This document shows positions 22,910 to 35,238 of a DNA stretch of 64,000 bases, piece by piece. Below the pieces are notes generated by a model. The model saw only the letters and a list, made by a program, of their open reading frames with translations. It did not search any database and had not been told where the DNA came from. Made by a program: the position numbers and the translations under genes. How positions within the stretch are numbered: the stretch's first letter is position 1; each line of letters opens with the position of its first letter. This DNA comes from Dryocosmus kuriphilus (Eukaryota; Arthropoda; Insecta; Hymenoptera; Cynipidae): NCBI GenBank assembly GCA_038277395.1, contig CM076193.1:67982677-68046676 (forward strand), read 5' to 3'.

Positions 22910-23699
22910 AAATTTATATTTTATCACGAACTTCGTGCTCTTGATGAAGAAGAAAAGCATGAGCTCGCAGGTCGTATCGGTCGTATGGTGGGGACCGAAA
23001 TTTCCCAGCTTCCGGAGATATTGTCGCGAGTTTCAACGATTTGCCTCGACAATGCTCGACAACGCACACAGAATTGCATGGAATGGGATAGGCCTGCGAC
23101 AACGGTCAACGTGCTATCATCCTGTAAAGTGATTTTCATGTCAAGCGAAGAAAATGTGGGTTTCCCATGCTTATGTTTATTACACAAACGGCTTGCACGC
23201 GATTGTCTCCTTATCTTCCATTGAAAATTTTGCCCCAAAAAACGAAAAGGATTTCGACAAGAGAAAAAAAGACAAAGTGTGGCTACGTAATGAAGGAAAA
23301 GAAGGTCTTCTTCTCAACGCGTACATTTTAATTTTAGGTAGTAAGTATATATGATTATGCATTTATATTATTTTACATGTGCCACAAACAACAAACAAAA
23401 AAATTGTAGAAACTGGGGCAAGCAGAAAAATAGCAATAACTTATGTTTTGCATGCAATTAGAAATCAAAGCTACACATTTTGCAGAAAATTCTCAAAAAT
23501 TAATGAACGCCATATGTATCAGGTAAACACGTAAGAGAATTATCGATTTTTAGATTTTTTGTTTTACCAATTATGAGGCTGTTTATCAACAAATTTTTAC
23601 TGTAGAACTGTTGTGAACATACTTGGAGACAAAAAAAAAAACGTTTATTTACTTTCTTTAGACAAAAATGTTGTAAAAAGTTTTTTTCAAGGACATCAT

Positions 23700-23940
23700 T
23701 CTGAACGATCCCGTCTCCACAAAATTTGGAATATCGCGATGAAATTTTGAGATATCAAAGAGAAAGCACCAACGGACATTTATCTGGTCTGAAATTTTGA
23801 AAATTTGAAAACTTGTTTGTCGTTTATAAAAATTATTATTTTGAAGGGTCCTGTTTTCACAAAATTTGGAACATCGCGATGAAATTTTGGGATATGAAGG
23901 ATAAGGCACTAGCGGATGTTTATCTGGACTGAAATGTTCA
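23700..23940. repeat. Two-copy tandem repeat, about 141 bp, in BEN intron 1
   Basis: 'cacaaaatttggaatatcgcgatgaaattttg' and its near copy recur about 141 bases apart (near 23717 and 23858). Each is followed by 'agcac/ggcact', 'cggacatttatctgg' and 'ctgaaat'. It is intronic. The minus ORF 23658-23909 is only the repeat read through. Confidence 0.75.
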
Positions 23941-25299
23941 TAATTGAAAACAAAATTTCTTTTAGTGTAATTTATGCAATTCTACAATTAACAACCGCGG
24001 TAATTTATTGATCAATGTTTTATTTTTGTTTTATCCTTCTATTTATTTCAAGTTTTTTTTTTTAAATGCACACAACACAAATATCGATCTGCGACCTGGT
24101 TTGATCATGTGATGCACCTAATACATGGCGTTAAAACGTCTTTAATTTTAGGCAGTGAAGCTGATGTTGAAACTAAACGATATGCGACTCGGTTAAAATT
24201 GCCAAACAAAAGGTTAATGAGCTTTTCATCGGGATTGCAAAAATCAGATCGAGCGAAACCACGAGTGGTAAAAATAATAGAAATAATCATCGATTTTTTA
24301 TAACAATTAAGGGATTTTGAATATTGTTAAGGAAAAAGAGACTGATTTACACTTACATCATTGTTAAATTACTGTCGAGTAACCTTAATCCGAAATTTAT
24401 TATTAGAATATAATCTTCACACAGTAGCATAATAAAAATAACCAAACAATAGTTAACTTTCATATATTTTTGTATAAGGCCAAAAAGAAACTGGACTTCC
24501 ACCAAAAAGAAGCACAGTGTCGACAGAGTCAAGATATTCTGGACAAATATAAAAAAATGATGAACAGTCGTAAACAAATAGATGATGCATATTCAACGGA
24601 TATTGCTCGTAAGGTTGTAGATGGATCTGAAGCAGGTGACACTTGTCAACTCGATTCTGATGATGAAAGATTTTTGAACTCGCCTGAAAGCATTACTGGT
24701 AAAAGCGTTACTAATTATTTAAGAAAATATATAAGTAGGTGGATGATATTTTCTCAATATGAGTGATTTTCAACCACTTGCGTAACACCATGTGGATTCA
24801 ATATTCTTATGGCGCTTTTAATATTTAATAATTTATAGAAATATTATTTTCCAGATTGTGAGAGAAATGAGGAGAACATAATGAGAGAGAGGATTCAAGT
24901 GATTTGAAGTTAAAGTCAAGAAGAAATTCATACCCATGAAGTCCACAAAGCACTGAAGGATTGGTATTGAGACGGAAATCTGCACAACCTCTATCAGAAG
25001 TACGAAGATCTACACAATTAGCATTTCCACTTTATCGAGGAACTCTGGAAAAAAATGTAACGCCTCCACTTCGCCCATGCAGAACACAAATTGAAAATGC
25101 TGAAAGAACTATGGAAAGAAATGTAACGATTCCTCACTTAGCCAGACAAGAAATTAGAGATGCTCAGCGAGTTATCGGAACAAATCTGACACCTCAGCCT
25201 CATCCAAGCAGGCCAGAAATTAGAGATCCGGAAAAACGATACGTACAAACACGTTATGAGAGACCAGAGGATTGGGTATGTACATTCACTTTCGTGTTG

Positions 25300-25760
25300 T
25301 AAATTTAGCATTTGTAAGTTAACGTTTACAAGTTTCAAGTTAGAGGCTTTCAATTAAAAAATGTTTTAATTTAAGTAAGCTATTTTAGAAAGAGTTCACT
25401 GTTAAACAGTTTTGAATTCTTAAATTTACAGGAACGTAAATAACATGCTAGTCGTACGAAAAACTTTTGCAGATTTCCAAAATTTTTAATACAAATTCTG
25501 TCCTATTAGTTAAAATGCACATTGATATTTCGCATTACAAATTGTAATTTTCATTACCTATAGTTAAAATTTGTACAATTCTAATTCAAAATTCTTCAAT
25601 TTTGCAAGTTTAGAGTTTCAAACGTTCAATTTACAGAAATTTCATGTTTCAAATTGTGCAGTCATTACTGTACATGTAATTTCTAAATTCTTTAATTTTC
25701 TACGCTTCAGATGTCAAATTCTTTACCTGTTCAAATTAATAATTACTCATTTTTAAATAT
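25300..25760. repeat. Low-complexity 'caaattt/caagttt' degenerate repeat
   Basis: Short motifs such as 'caagtttcaag', 'tttcaaattg', 'caaattctt' and 'gtttcaaacgttcaattt' recur irregularly in BEN intron 4. There is no clear period and no coding content. Confidence 0.4.
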
Positions 25761-25851
25761 TTATGGCATTTGATACCTGATTTACGATATTCTGTAATGA
25801 TGAATTATCAATTTGGAGAATTACTTTGTGTATGAAACTTAGCAGCCACTC

Positions 25852-26262
25852 ACTAGGAAAGGCCCCCAAGTGCACCGCACCGATTTCGCTCTTCCTGTGA
25901 TACGTTGTAGTTCATCAAAAACCTTGAGACACGTGTTTTTTATGTGCTGAGCTACATGTTTAAGGGTTGAAACCACCCCCGAAGTTCAACCCCAATAATC
26001 AGCTAATATTTCAATATCGAACCACTTGCATCTGATAACTGTGATGAGATGCAACTAGTTCGGTATAAAAAAATAGCTGATTATTCATAAAATAGAACAA
26101 AATCATTTTTGGGGCTGAAATTGAGGGGGGTAGTTTTCATCCCTTGAACGCGCAGCTCAGTACATAAAGGAAAACACGTGTCGCATGTTTTTTGATGAAC
26201 TACAATATATCACAGAAAGTGCGAAATCGGTGAGGTACACATGGGGATCTTTCCTTGTCAGT
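25852..26262. mobile_element. Fold-back MITE in BEN intron 4
   Basis: A 411-base unit has arms of about 190 bases that are imperfect reverse complements. The left blocks 'ccgatttcgctcttcctgtga', 'gtagttcatcaaaaa' and 'gacacgtgtttt' are mirrored at the right end. The centre near 26045-26060 holds 'gttgcatctca'-like symmetry. It has no coding capacity. It sits cleanly between the donor at 25276 and the acceptor at 26323. Confidence 0.8.
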
Positions 26263-28289
26263 TTTTCTGTTCTGTAGAAATTCTAATAATAATTAAATAT
26301 ACCAATACACTTTTTTACGACAGATTTATGTCAATGAGAATATTCTGTTTCATATTGATGTTTGGGAAAGGATTAAGTGTAACTCGGACTCCAGATTTAT
26401 TAGAGAAGTAGCTACAAAGCTTTGGGGAACGGAGGATCTACAAAAGAGATTTTTAAATGCCGTAAAGGCAAATAAGGGAAAAGAGGATTATCCTGAAGAC
26501 GAATTACGAAAAGAATTAATCCCAGAAAAATACAATACCCTGAAAGGTTAGATAATGATTTCAAAAATAGTATTTCTTTTCTCTGTTCTCTTCTTTAACT
26601 TTATAATTTTCCAAAAGAATTGCATCTTCTTTTCTATTGAACTGCTGTACCTTCAAAACAAGAATTTATTCAATTTCATGAAGTATAAAAAAGGTAGATG
26701 AACTCGAATTTAACAAGTACTTTTACTAATTTGTACAAAGAATAAAGCCATACTTTTTAATGAAGAAATAGTTATTTTTAATTAATTAACTACTGAAAGT
26801 ACTTGAAACTGAATGGTTTAGATGGATACTTTTTCACTAATTTATTGCTAAAATTCGACTGATTTATATCTTAGCAGGCTGCCTGTACAACAAACTGACT
26901 GATGCTGGTATAACTGGAAAGGTGAGGGATTGTAAAATGAGAAAAATAGGTGCCCACATGAGATCAAAGATATATGATGTTCGTTGAAGAAGATAGAGGC
27001 TTCATCGTTTTCTTAAATTCATATCCTCTAATATATTCAGAATGTTCTCTTATTTATGTTAACCGAATAGTTGTCGCCCATGAAGTATAGTGCATTTCTT
27101 AAATTATATAATTTTGTTAGTTAGAAATTGCGTTCCAACGTTTATCTGAATCTAGAAATTAAAAAAAAACAAAAAATGTACTTTTTTGTCTGGTGTTCGA
27201 CTTTACAGCTTGCCGTCTTACGATCTTAAATAGTTTATATTGTCATTTTAAGTTAAGACTTTAATAATGCGTCTTTACTTGCTTCAATTTAATAAGTTCC
27301 ATTACTATAGTTTACATTGAGTTATTCATTTCTGAAGTTAATACTGCAAATCAGCAATTGTATTAACACCTGAATAGATACCATATTGGAAAACTTAACA
27401 TCAAAAACGACGACAAAAATTGGAATACTGTTTGGCTTCCTTTACTCTCACATGATTTTGTTTACTTACAGATCTGAAAAATTATTTATACATTTTTTAA
27501 GTATTAACAGAAAGAGAAAAACGAACAATTCTTCTAATTCCTACATTTATAAAACAAGAAGCTAAACTGTTTGGGACTACATAAGTGAAAAATGACATCT
27601 GCAAAAAGAAGGAATACATAATTGTTAAGGCCTTTAATTAAAAAAATAAAAATATATAATGAACGTATGAAATAGGAGGTCAAAACCTGTTCCTATTTTT
27701 GACGTCTACTTAACGTGTTTGAAATCACTTTGACGCGATTGTTGGCATGAAGTTTTCCAACAGGGATAGTACCCAATTGAAGGCTGTGCATTAATGTTTC
27801 TCTCAATCTTAAAATTAATGATGAAAAAAAATTTTCGTTTCATTCACGAGTATCCACAGCGTACACACTCCACTTAAAGGAGCAATTTCAGAATATTTTA
27901 TAAAATATTTAGAAACGCCGATCTCTAGCTTTCGGTAGGCGGTCCCGCAAGGTGACTTATTATTTCGAAATATGTTGCATTTCTGACTTGCTTTAATTTG
28001 CGTTAAATATAAAATTTTTTGAGCAATTGCGTCTTCTCGATTAAAATTAAGAAAGCTTAATTTAAGTTCTGAAACATAAAATGTGATAATAAACCGAGTC
28101 TGTGTTATTTTAGTTTAAAACTTTCATGATGCTTTTGTAAATTGTTTATGCCAGCTAGTATTAAAATAATTTGGTGTATGATTAACAAGATCAAATATAT
28201 ATTTTAAAAAAACTTCTTCTTTCATTGCAAGCGATAACCAATGTCCGTAAGTATAATATTATGCGAATTATAAAATCACTTTTATTAAT

Positions 28290-28331
<42 letters not shown>

Positions 28332-28344
28332 TAATTATAATAAT

Positions 28345-28572
28345 TTAAAAAAATTAGAATATCGGATACTACGTCGGAACCTACGTCGGAACCTACGTCG
28401 AAACCTACGTCGGAACCTACGCCGTTTACTATCCCAATTTCCGGCGTAGTTTACGACGTCGGATCCTACATCATTTCCGACATCGTTTCCTACATAGTTT
28501 CCGATGTAGGTTCCGACATAGTTTCCGTTGTAGTGGCCGATGCAGTATCCAATGTCGGAATTTTCAATAGGG
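28345..28572. repeat. 12-bp unit array, right arm copy
   Basis: Mirror of 13600-13790: units 'acgtcggaacct' and 'acatagtttccg' in series, ending in CCGTTGTAGTG at 28535 and running on to 'ggaattttcaataggg'. A TA tract at about 28296-28327 adjoins it on the inner side. Confidence 0.75.
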
Positions 28573-29019
28573 AGGGTGGGTGGAAGAAATAGGATGGTAT
28601 CTGGGATGGGTTTGGAAGAAGAAAGTGGTGTCTCGATTCTTGAGACAGCGGCTGTGGCAGAGGCTGCGACGACGTCGAGATCCTTTTATAATATTAATAG
28701 ATGGCATCATATAAAATTTAATTAATTATTTAATTAAGGTATAGTAAATCACATTATTTGTATATACTGTAAAAAGACTTTGGTGATCTTTATGATAACT
28801 TATAATGTTTACGTGCAGTATATTTAAAAAGTCACCTTGTATAACCTAGTAAATTCACGACCTACTCTTATTTCTCCTCATAAAACAGCGTGAAATAATA
28901 GTCCGATGTAAAATCACTAGTTCCAATGATGGAAATTATATGATTCACGTGGCTAAAGCGTAATATCACCATGAAAATTTACGTCCTGCAAGTTTTTTCA
29001 TACACGTATTTATACTTAC

Positions 29020-29174
29020 ATCGTTATACGTAGGTCTGGTTGAAATTCAGTCTCAACCTCCTCCCTTCCGTTCTTTCCATTTTCTGTAACTACTTTGCCG
29101 TTCTTCTTAGCATTGAGTGCAGCTATTAGTTTGATTTGATCCCGGAGATAGTCTATATGTTTACTAATAGCATT
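29020..29174 (-). pseudogene. Mirror exon of the unidentified arm gene
   Basis: Reverse complement copy of the exon at 12961-13115, same 155-base length, with acceptor 'ggctag' and donor GTAAGT preserved. It encodes the same NAISKHIDYLRDQIKLI stretch. Further mirror segments lie at about 29230-29335 and 29540-29660. The gene is truncated at 29660, where the arm meets the third 12-bp array. Confidence 0.45.
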
Positions 29175-29659
29175 CTAGCCTTATGGGTAAGGAGAAGTAA
29201 TTGAAATTAGATTAGAATGCAGCACTACTGGCAAGTACGCGAACATAGCGAGATTATTTTGCTGGCCAGTTCGGAATAACAGTGAGTATTTTCTTGACCT
29301 CCAGTATCGTTTTTGATGCAGTCAAAAACCTGTGCGTAAATATCATGAACCCATTTATACCAACATTTTACAGAAGAGCCCAGCTTACATATGTGAAAAT
29401 ATCAAATTTTATTCATTTATAATATAAAAAATATTGGTATCCTTTACAACGAAAATATAAACAATGCTAGTTCTAGTAAAAATCTTACGCCTGATACAGT
29501 GGTATAAACATGCTTTTAAAATTATTTTTTATAACACTTAATAAATAATCCATTATAATAAAATATTACGTTTTTTAATCTTCTGTGGCATTCGATCTTG
29601 ATCAGGATTCTCTTCTTCAAGTGCAACGTCATCTGGAAATAAAACATCTTCTTCGAATA

Positions 29660-29876
29660 ATTTTAAGAAATTAGAATGTCAGATACTACTTCGGAACCTA
29701 CGTCGGAACCTACGTCGTTTACTATCCCAATTTCCGACTTAGTTTACGACGACGCCGGATCCTACATCATTTCCGACATCGTTTCCTACATAGTTTCCGA
29801 TGTAGGTTCCGACATAGTGTCCGTTGTAACTTGTAGTGGCCGATGTAGTATCCAATGTCGGAATTTTCAATAGGGC
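29660..29876. repeat. Third copy of the 12-bp unit array
   Basis: Same orientation as 28345-28572 and nearly the same unit order, from 'attttaagaaattagaat' to 'ttttcaataggg', with a few extra bases near 29830. After that the flanks diverge completely. It touches the arm boundary, so it may mark an element end or a nested insertion. Confidence 0.75.
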
Positions 29877-29879
29877 TCA

Positions 29880-30160
29880 AATACCACCTCTTCCTTCCCC
29901 TCTCCAAACACCACTTTTTTCCTTCTACCTTCCAGATATCAACTTTTCTCCCTTCACTCACATTTCTTTACCTTTCCATAAAAGGATTTGTCCCAAAGTC
30001 TCATACTCCACACAACATTAGTGAACGGTTTCCTGAAGCAGTGAGAATGTGCAAACGAATTAAGGATTATCAACAATACCGGTTCACATAAATATTTACA
30101 AATCGTGTCATGGATTCTCGGCCTTCCAAGTCTTGCTCCTGATTGGTCAACTTAATAGCA

Positions 30161-30202
<42 letters not shown>

Positions 30203-30930
30203 TTTCATAATACTTTGTGGACAATATAACTTAATGTCTTACATTACCCGATGTCCCATATTACCTTATTTTCCATATTACCTCATATCCTATGAAAGGT
30301 ATGAAAACCGTAACGGGGGGTTGGCACGCGCCAAGCACGCATAGGGGGCGTTGCTCCCTAATTTAATATAATGTATTTTCCTAAAATTAATGTAATTTAT
30401 CGCGGTTTTTGAGAGCTCAAGAATAGCCCAAAATTATGGTATGATTATATTTGGGCCTTGTGCTTATTTATTTTTAAGAATAGTTTTTAAGTTATAGAGG
30501 GTGCTTTGAGGCTTTTTGTGGCTTTAGAGAGCTCAGAAATTCCCGCAATTCTAGTGCGCTTAACTTTTTCATTTTTAAAATTTGCTGTACTGTAGGTTCT
30601 GACAGCCAGCACCTCCACACCAAATATATTTCTTAGGTGTTAGAAGTTGAGTTTAGAAAAATTTTTGGGATGATTTTGAGAGCCGCAAAAATACCCAAAC
30701 TTATGATATTATTAGATTGTGGGCCTTATGCATATTTATTCTTATGGGTCGTTTTTACGTGATGTAGGTTGCAAAAGAAGACCTCTAAATTTTATCCAAA
30801 CGGCTCCTCCTTTCACACAGCTCATTTACACATAAAAAGGGACCAACAGAACGTGTGTGCGTTTACTTTTGACGAAATTATTTTGTTTTGCCTTATAGAA
30901 TGAATCACCCTAAAATATATTTTCTTTATA
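29880..30930. other. Non-coding stretch with TA microsatellite
   Basis: A pyrimidine-rich patch (29880-29990), a TA tract at about 30164-30198 and unassigned AT-rich sequence. Short open frames here have no recognisable content. Confidence 0.6.
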
Positions 30931-30939
30931 TATTATAAA

Positions 30940-31295
30940 AAGGTCCCGCTACCGCCGCCAACGCCGCCGCTGCCGCTGTATCAGGAATTTAGATGAGGCT
31001 CTGCCGAATAGACCTCTGGAGGTCTAAGGAACGGAGCCTTCTACAAAGGCCTTCAGAGCCTCCCGCGAGGGCTTCCAGAGTCTCTCGCCAGGCTCTCTAG
31101 AGTCTCTCGCCAGCCCGCGAAGGCTTCAGAGCCTCTTTCCAGGCCTTCCAGAGTCTCACGCGGAGACCTTCAGAATGTTCCACTAAGACCTACAAAGCTT
31201 TTGGGCCTCCAAAGTTCCCACAAGGACTCTCAAAGCCTCCCTCGAGGGAGGCAGAGCTTCCAACAAAGGCCACTAATGCCTCCTTGAAAAAGACA
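30940..31295. repeat. GC-richer degenerate tandem repeat
   Basis: After 'attataaaaaggtcccg' and CCGCCGCTGCCGCTG there is a chain of units of 25-35 bases. Each is built from 'aggcctt', 'ccagagtctc' and 'gcctcc'. The entry phrase resembles 13445-13500 in the large arm ('attataaaaggatctcg', then Ala-type GCN repeats), so the two are probably related. Composition is clearly unlike the neighbouring DNA. Confidence 0.6.
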
Positions 31296-31505
31296 CTTTG
31301 CTCTAATCTTAGACTACTTTGCTCCAAATTTATACTATTTTTCTCGATCTTATACCATTTTGCTCCAACCTTCTACTATACCTTCCAAACCTTATGTTTC
31401 TTTTCTCTCAATCATATTTCCGTTTCTCTACTCCCCATAACACGAAGCCCTTTTCCCTGACATTTGTTACGTCCGCGATTTTAAATTCGATTAGTTTTTA
31501 AATCT

Positions 31506-32621
31506 TGCCATAAGGCTTATACATGGAGTTTAAGATAATCGCTTACTAAAGATAAACGAGTCATGAATGACTCCAATCAGTAGAGAAGGCAGAACGAGTA
31601 AGATTTCATCTGAACACACTATTAAGATCACACATGTATTAGGGACAAGAATCTCTTATTATTTAAGAAAGACTAACAATAGAACGTTAAGAATGAATGT
31701 CTGCACTTAATATGTGATAACATTTGTTATCATAGAATTAAGAAATACTACGTCTGAAAAGGGTAAAGGAGGATATGATGTACATAAAAAGCATCGATCA
31801 TCCGATCGAGAATTAAAACATTATGTCTGAGAATCGACCTACTCTTGTCACATTTCATAACTGTGCATGCCGTTATTCAGTTTTGCACTGCGCGTGTCAT
31901 TTTTCAGTTTTGCATTGCGCGTGCCATTATTCACATTTGCAAAGACCCCTCCTGAAAAGGGGCAGGATTCACTATAAGACGGGTATTCATTGAGGAATCG
32001 ATGTCTTAACGTTCCCAGCAGTTACTCTATACACGTTGACCTCTGAATAAGTTAAATATCTTCAAAGTATCAGTAGTATTGCTAAAGTGAACATAGTCCC
32101 TTTGACTTTGACTAAGGGTCATAGTAGAGTCTAGATCGGATAAAGTCCGCAATGTCATACGTCAGGTAAAGAACTCGCGAGTGGATTCGATTCGGGTTAT
32201 GTTTCGTGTATCGCTCGACTGGTAAGGGGATATCAAATCAAATACGTTGTGATCCCTTGCAATTAATTAACAACAAAATCTACCTTTGTAAACTGATCTA
32301 GTTCTTGCCATTTCGATATAGAGACGCATGGACAACTCAATCTTCCCGCGTCCTTCTTAAACAAAAGATAACTAATAAGTATTGACTATATACCTTTCTA
32401 AAACTGTACTCTCATACTATTCTAATTGTAATAAACCTATTGTATTCTATATCACTGTGAATTACCCTCATTTACTCTCACACAATTCGCATAGAGTTGA
32501 TTGTGACAACAATCCACACAAATAATTGGTCAGGACTTACCACCCTGACAATAATCAGCGAAACTTGCTTCTCTTATTTTCTTATTTTCACTTTATCCTC
32601 GCCTTAACTTATGACGTGACA
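31506..32621 (+). repeat. 5' LTR of the gypsy element
   Basis: Starts TGCCATAAGGCTTATACAT and ends ACGTGACA (TG...CA). It contains about three copies of a 29-bp unit ('ttttgca.tgcgcgtg.cattattcag') at 31855-31950 and AATAAA at about 32431. It shares long blocks with 40109-41038 and 41222-41853. The 29-bp units are likely U3 enhancer repeats, by position only. Confidence 0.8.
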
Positions 32622-34078
32622 GGTGATTTTGGTTTGAGCGGTGGGATTGTCACTTTTGTGATTTTAAGTTTCAAATTTACATCAAAAAATAAAACTAAAT
32701 TTCTAAATTCAGTGTTAAAACCAGAATTTAAATTCAGTGAAGGATTAAGGTAGAAAACTATACAAGCACTCGAGAGCATCAGTCCTTTTTGGGTTCGTTG
32801 CACGGCCAACTTCGGGGTAAGGCAAAGTTCGAGTTGGTTATCAGGCGTTGGTATACTTCGCGTGCTCGCAAGCCCTGCAACCGTTAATAAAACTACAAAG
32901 TTCCCTGAATTAATCTTGCACGTACTCTTCGTAGTAAGATTCTGCAAGTGAAGGGCCTAAAACTACGAAAAATTTTCATTGTAACTCTACGCAAACTAAA
33001 AGAGAAACGTCGAATCGTTAAGGAGAACCTGAAATATTTAAATTGCCGTACGATAGACTTGCATCTTGCTTTAAAAGCAGAAGTAGCTAGCAGCAGAGAG
33101 TTCGACCAGAAACGAAGCATTTACACGGGAGAACATACATAGTCTGAAGGGATCCATTCGTATCACTGGAAGGCTAACGCGGTCTCCCTAATAACTATCT
33201 GGCTACTTAATATGCAATAACTACTGAGTCTGACCTAAGAGGAAGGTATCACTGAAAGTCTCGTTTTGATATACCTTCGAGCTGTCGTTTCCCTTCACTC
33301 AACTCAACTTCATTCATTCTCTACAGTAAATTCTCATTCTATGCAAACGAAATAATTTTTCACACGAACAATTTATTTAAACATTCGAATTCAATAAAAC
33401 GGAAAATTGGTTACAAAGCAAATCTTTGCCAACTATTCTCAAAATTAGATCTAGAAATCAAGTTCCTTTCAAAGTTTCATTAAATTATTATCCGGAATCA
33501 AGCATTAATCTTCAGCGCAACTAAACGGGTAGCCGGGAGATTTAAACCTTCGTAAAGTTGTTGCACTTTCTAGTAGAACGTGACTCTCGCTCTATTCATC
33601 AAAACGGCGTTTTACTTTAGCTATATACATATAGCTGACAGGTGGATCACACAGCGTTATAAATGAATACAATATACAAAAGTTTTTATGTCTCAATACT
33701 TTGAGAATCTTATAGCTAAACAACGTTGAAAACCAACAGTTTCGATTTATACTAATTACGTCAAAAGTCTAGTGGGCGATTTCGTGTACAATCCAACTCT
33801 GAACAGTAATTTAGCACAGTTAAATAAACTTTCACGTTTCGTTGACATAAATCAGTCCATAATTCCCTTTTATCAAAAAGCCAAGGTATCTACAATCGGT
33901 ATTACTCAGATCCCATTTTAGACAAAATAATTTAATCTAATGTAATTCCAACGGAATTTTCTTCAGATATATCCGAAATTATTGGAAGGTCATTTTTGAC
34001 ACATCTAGAATTATCAATTCCAGAGTTCCTCGTGTAATCACAAAATTTGATTTAAAACATTAGAAAACTCCGATCAAA

Positions 34079-35085
34079 ATGCCTAACGAAACGAATTTCG
34101 GTGGCGACGTTTCTCGCATACTTAGTAATGCTATGATAATATCCATGGCTGAGTGTTCCACAACACAACAGGGAGTAATGAACATTCCCAGTTAAGACGG
34201 GAAAAATATGCCTGTAAGGGACTTCGTTCAGCATATCGTAAACGGAGAATCAAGTGTACCGCCTGACTTTGAAAAACACTATATAAAATCAGTTTCAGCT
34301 AGGTTGCAAGGTGTCGGTAGGAACAGTATTCAGGGAAAAACGTTTAACAATATCAGTGGTTTAATAAAACACCTGAAATGGCGTTTTGCCCCACATAAAT
34401 GATATTCCTGTTATGTGCATGAAATTTTGACCATTCGAGTGCACCGAGATGAAAACTTCAGTGAACTCTTTGATCGTATAGTCCTATTAAAATCAGGAGC
34501 TTATGCCACTCTAGAAGACAAGAATCAGAACGTAGAGCAACCATTAGCCCCATTAAATGACTCTGCTCACGGAGCATTCAGATGTGGATTACCAGATAGT
34601 ATATCAGGTCTAGCGGAAGCACGTAATCTAAATGATTTAGAAGCAGCGCTAAAAGTTGCACTTGAATACGAAGCCAGACAACAACTGAATACTCAAACAA
34701 CGATAAGTTCTTATCGCGAATGAAGATATCCTCAACCATATTATTTGATATCACGTGATCTTAGTTTAAGTCCTTATGTTCGTTTTGCGACTTCCCAAAC
34801 TCATATAAAGTTCCAGAATCAAACAAAAGTAAAACAGAAATGATAAAATGGCCGTATTCGCAAACATTTTCTAATCATCCCAACAATTCTGATCCTCCTT
34901 ATCAACAACCATATATGCCATATAACCGATATCAAAACCATCCAATTGGCGACGTGCAGAATTCAAGTTATACCAATTACAATTACCCTAGAGGAGGGGG
35001 GGGGGGGGGGTCTGGCTCTCCACCCCGTTCTCAGTCTCATGCTCCAGTAACTAGGGAGAATTTAGACTACAATTCTACTCGCTGA
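34079..35085 (+). pseudogene. Gypsy gag relic
   Basis: Gag-like frame from ATG 34079. Capsid-type features include DFVQHIVNGE, LQGVGRNSIQGKTFNNISGLIKHLKWRFAP, then FRCGLPDSISGLAEARNLNDLEAALKVAL. In-frame stops fall at 34193, 34400 and 34721, and a frame change occurs before 34840. The last part is Pro/Tyr/Asn-rich with a poly-Gly run coded by a 15-G tract at about 34996-35010. The family assignment rests on the 'EARNL.DLE.A...A' tail. Confidence 0.7.
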
Positions 35086-35238
35086 ACCGACGCAGTGACG
35101 AGTACGGAGAATCAAGGGCGTCAAACGAGCGTAAAACTTTTGAAAAAACGCGACATGTCTACCACACCAATCACTGTCGAGAATCTTCAGTCGTAGAATT
35201 CTCGTCCCCAGACCTTTTGAAATCCAAACCTTGATTCT

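Larger units (their letters stand above)
23154..26987 (+). pseudogene. BEN-domain protein gene, six exons, lightly disrupted
   Basis: The start is ATG at 23154 (MWVSHAYVYYTNGLHAIVSL), after an in-frame stop at 23130. Exons are 23154-23340, 24152-24267, 24479-24698, 24855-25275, 26324-26546 and 26878-26987. GT..AG borders are present and phases are consistent at the junctions I checked (1, 0, 1, then 1 at the last). The middle has a Lys/Gln-rich coiled-coil-like part and an acidic patch. Exon 4 has three diverged repeats (RPEIRD type). The last two exons give DSRFIREVATKLWGTEDL and DAGITGKVRDCKMRKIGAHM, which I read as a BEN domain, a DNA- and chromatin-binding fold. A frameshift near 24895 and TGA at 24937-24939 break exon 4. 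It may act as the DNA-binding partner of the divergent transposase. Confidence 0.6.
27025..29660 (-). repeat. Right arm of the large inverted repeat (about 2.65 kb)
   Basis: Reverse complement of 12475-15146. The inner boundary lies some 40 bases after the BEN stop codon (26987). The left arm's inner boundary lies about 200 bases from the end of the transposase gene (15354), so the two genes fill the space between the arms. The outer boundary near 29660 joins directly to a third copy of the 12-bp array. Confidence 0.85.
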
